Assembly: GCA_025928585.1 (NCBI GenBank)
Contig: JAICJG010000005.1
Span: 1 to 53,771, forward strand
From: Rhodanobacteraceae bacterium
GTDB lineage: Bacteria; Pseudomonadota; Gammaproteobacteria; Xanthomonadales; Rhodanobacteraceae
Reading direction: 5' to 3'
DNA: 53,771 bases
Part shown: one piece after another, positions 52,447-53,771 of the stretch
Layout: each line of letters begins with the position of its first letter
Numbering within the stretch: position 1 is the stretch's first letter
Position numbers and translations under genes: made by a program
Notes under the pieces: generated by a model
What the model was told of the DNA's origin: nothing
Database searches by the model: none
Seen by the model: only the letters and a program-made list of their open reading frames with translations

Positions 52447-53771
52447 ATGCCACTGCACCCCGTCATTACCGAAGTCACGACCCGCATAACCCAGCGCAGC
52501 CGCGCCACACGCAGCGCCTATCTCGCGCGAATCGACGCCGCGCGCGGCGATGGTCCGCACCGGCGGCGACTCTCCTGCGGAAACCTCGCGCACGGCTTTG
52601 CAGCCTGCGGTGCAGCCGACAAGGCCGCGTTGCGCACGGGCACCACGCCCAACCTCGGCATCGTCACCGCGTACAACGACATGCTTTCGGCGCACCAGCC
52701 GTACGAGCGCTATCCCGAACTGATCCGCCGCGTGGCGCGCGAGGCCGGCGTCACCGCGCAAGTCGCCGGCGGCGTGCCGGCGATGTGCGACGGCGTCACC
52801 CAGGGCCGTGCCGGCATGGAGCTCTCGCTGTTCTCGCGGGAGGTGATCGCGATGGCCACCGCGGTGGCGCTGTCGCACGACATGTTCGACGCGGCCCTGT
52901 TTCTCGGCATCTGCGACAAGATCGTGCCGGGCCTGATGATCGGCGCGTTGAGCTTCGGCCACCTGCCGGCGGTGTTCGTGCCGGCCGGACCGATGCCCAG
53001 TGGCATCCCCAACGATGTGAAGTCCGCGGTGCGCCAACGCCACGCCGAAGGCAAGGCCACGCGCGAGGAACTGCTGGAAGCCGAGGCGGCCTCCTATCAC
53101 GCGCCGGGTACCTGCACGTTCTACGGCACCGCCAATTCCAACCAGATGCTGATGGAGATCATGGGCCTGCATCTGCCGGGCGCGAGCTTCGTCAACCCGA
53201 ACACGCCGCTGCGCGATGCGCTGACGGAAGCCGCGGTGCGTCGTGCCGCCGCGATCACGGCGCTTGGCGACGACTACAACCCGCTGGGCCGCATGTTCGA
53301 CGAACGCAGCGTGGTCAACGGCGTGGTGGGCCTGCACGCGACCGGAGGCTCGACCAATCATCTGTTGCACCTGGTGGCGATGGCTGCCGCCGCGGGCATC
53401 GTGCTGACACTGCAGGATTTCGACGCGCTGTCGGGCGTAGTGCCGCTGATGGCGCGCGTGTACCCGAACGGCCACGCCGACGTGAACCATTTCCACCAGG
53501 CCGGCGGCATGCCGTTCCTGATCGGTTCGCTGCTCGATGCCGGCCTGCTGCACGGCGATGCGGGCACGGTGTGGGGCGAAGGCCTCGCCGCCTATCGCCG
53601 CATGCCCGCGCTCGACGAACGCAGCCAGCTCGTCTGGAACGAAGCGACCGCCAGCAGCAACCTCGATGTGCTGCGTCCGGCCAGCGATCCGTTCCGCGCC
53701 GACGGCGGCCTGCGCGTGCTCGAAGGCAATCTGGGCCGCGCGGTGATCAAGGTGTCGTCGGTGTCGGGCGA
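52447..53771 (+). CDS. edd: Phosphogluconate dehydratase (partial, runs off the window)
   Basis: The first 441 residues of 6-phosphogluconate dehydratase, which makes 2-keto-3-deoxy-6-phosphogluconate in the Entner-Doudoroff pathway. Reading from the ATG at 52447 gives [18 protein letters not shown], then [78 protein letters not shown] and [19 protein letters not shown]. These are strongly conserved ILVD/EDD motifs; the Cys residues in MCDG, GICDK and GTCTFYG are iron-sulfur cluster ligands. Family length is about 600 residues, so about a quarter is missing. It has no stop in the window and so is absent from the ORF track; the minus-strand ORF 52027-53553 is its shadow. Confidence 0.95.
   Translation, partial: MPLHPVITEVTTRITQRSRATRSAYLARIDAARGDGPHRRRLSCGNLAHGFAACGAADKAALRTGTTPNLGIVTAYNDMLSAHQPYERYPELIRRVAREAGVTAQVAGGVPAMCDGVTQGRAGMELSLFSREVIAMATAVALSHDMFDAALFLGICDKIVPGLMIGALSFGHLPAVFVPAGPMPSGIPNDVKSAVRQRHAEGKATREELLEAEAASYHAPGTCTFYGTANSNQMLMEIMGLHLPGASFVNPNTPLRDALTEAAVRRAAAITALGDDYNPLGRMFDERSVVNGVVGLHATGGSTNHLLHLVAMAAAAGIVLTLQDFDALSGVVPLMARVYPNGHADVNHFHQAGGMPFLIGSLLDAGLLHGDAGTVWGEGLAAYRRMPALDERSQLVWNEATASSNLDVLRPASDPFRADGGLRVLEGNLGRAVIKVSSVSG

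Noticed and set aside
52027-53553. 508-residue minus-strand ORF at the window end
   Set aside because: It is antisense to edd, whose plus-strand translation has unmistakable dehydratase motifs; the minus translation is His/Arg-rich and shows no domain.
1-53771. Insertion sequences, prophage, CRISPR, tRNA or rRNA genes
   Set aside because: No transposase, integrase, phage structural gene, regularly spaced direct repeats or cloverleaf-like sequence was recognised; only short non-autonomous repeats are present.

Overview
The window is about 53.8 kb of gene-dense, high-GC bacterial DNA. The gene content suggests a gammaproteobacterium of the Lysobacterales (Xanthomonadales). The main pointers are a second LexA next to imuA-imuB-dnaE2, a YbfB/YjiJ-type MFS carrier, a UdgX-type protein, an edd gene, and many short intergenic repeats of the cgtagg and gggattc types. 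No rRNA, tRNA, CRISPR array, transposase or prophage gene was seen. Genus cannot be named from the sequence alone.

Layout. (1) 0.3-5.1 kb holds an MFS carrier, a sulfotransferase, a small GNAT-like protein, a nicotinamide phosphoribosyltransferase and a small secreted protein. (2) 5.3-9.8 kb, minus strand, is an ECF sigma factor, a membrane anti-sigma-like protein and a DUF4097 protein joined by ATGA overlaps, followed by a CBM9/DUF5916 outer-membrane protein. A perfect inverted repeat closes the convergent junction at 5.15-5.28 kb. (3) 9.9-10.6 kb is a higBA toxin-antitoxin pair with an operator-like palindrome. (4) 10.7-13.5 kb has an MFS exporter and a secreted PQQ-type beta-propeller. (5) 13.75-19.85 kb is the SOS mutasome operon lexA2-imuA-imuB-dnaE2. 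A LexA-like inverted repeat overlaps the -10 box just before the lexA2 ATG. Related hairpin repeats are inserted at both internal junctions and are read as coding sequence. (6) A UdgX-like protein follows on the minus strand at 20.0-20.6 kb.

(7) 20.7-28.9 kb, minus strand, is a tightly overlapping operon: ECF sigma, zinc-finger anti-sigma, S8 protease, FolE2, decaheme MtrA/PioA-type cytochrome, MtrB/PioB-type barrel and diheme cytochrome c4. It reads as an outer-membrane electron conduit under its own ECF control, with a protease and a GTP cyclohydrolase in the same unit. A porin-like barrel gene lies just upstream. This is the best candidate here for an undescribed system.

(8) 30.1-45.3 kb, plus strand, is a glycoconjugate or natural-product cluster: three methyltransferases, an amidohydrolase, a B12-type radical SAM enzyme, two GT4 glycosyltransferases, a Wzm/Wzt exporter, a 1055-residue sulfotransferase/glycosyltransferase fusion and a large membrane protein. 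(9) 45.4-52.0 kb has GT2, a PF14907-type nucleotidyltransferase and a second B12-type radical SAM enzyme on the minus strand. An HPr-kinase-like protein and an ABC exporter run divergently. The kinase, nucleotidyltransferase and exporter recall tailoring genes of lasso-peptide clusters, but no peptide cyclase is present. (10) The window ends inside edd, which is missing from the ORF track because it has no stop here.
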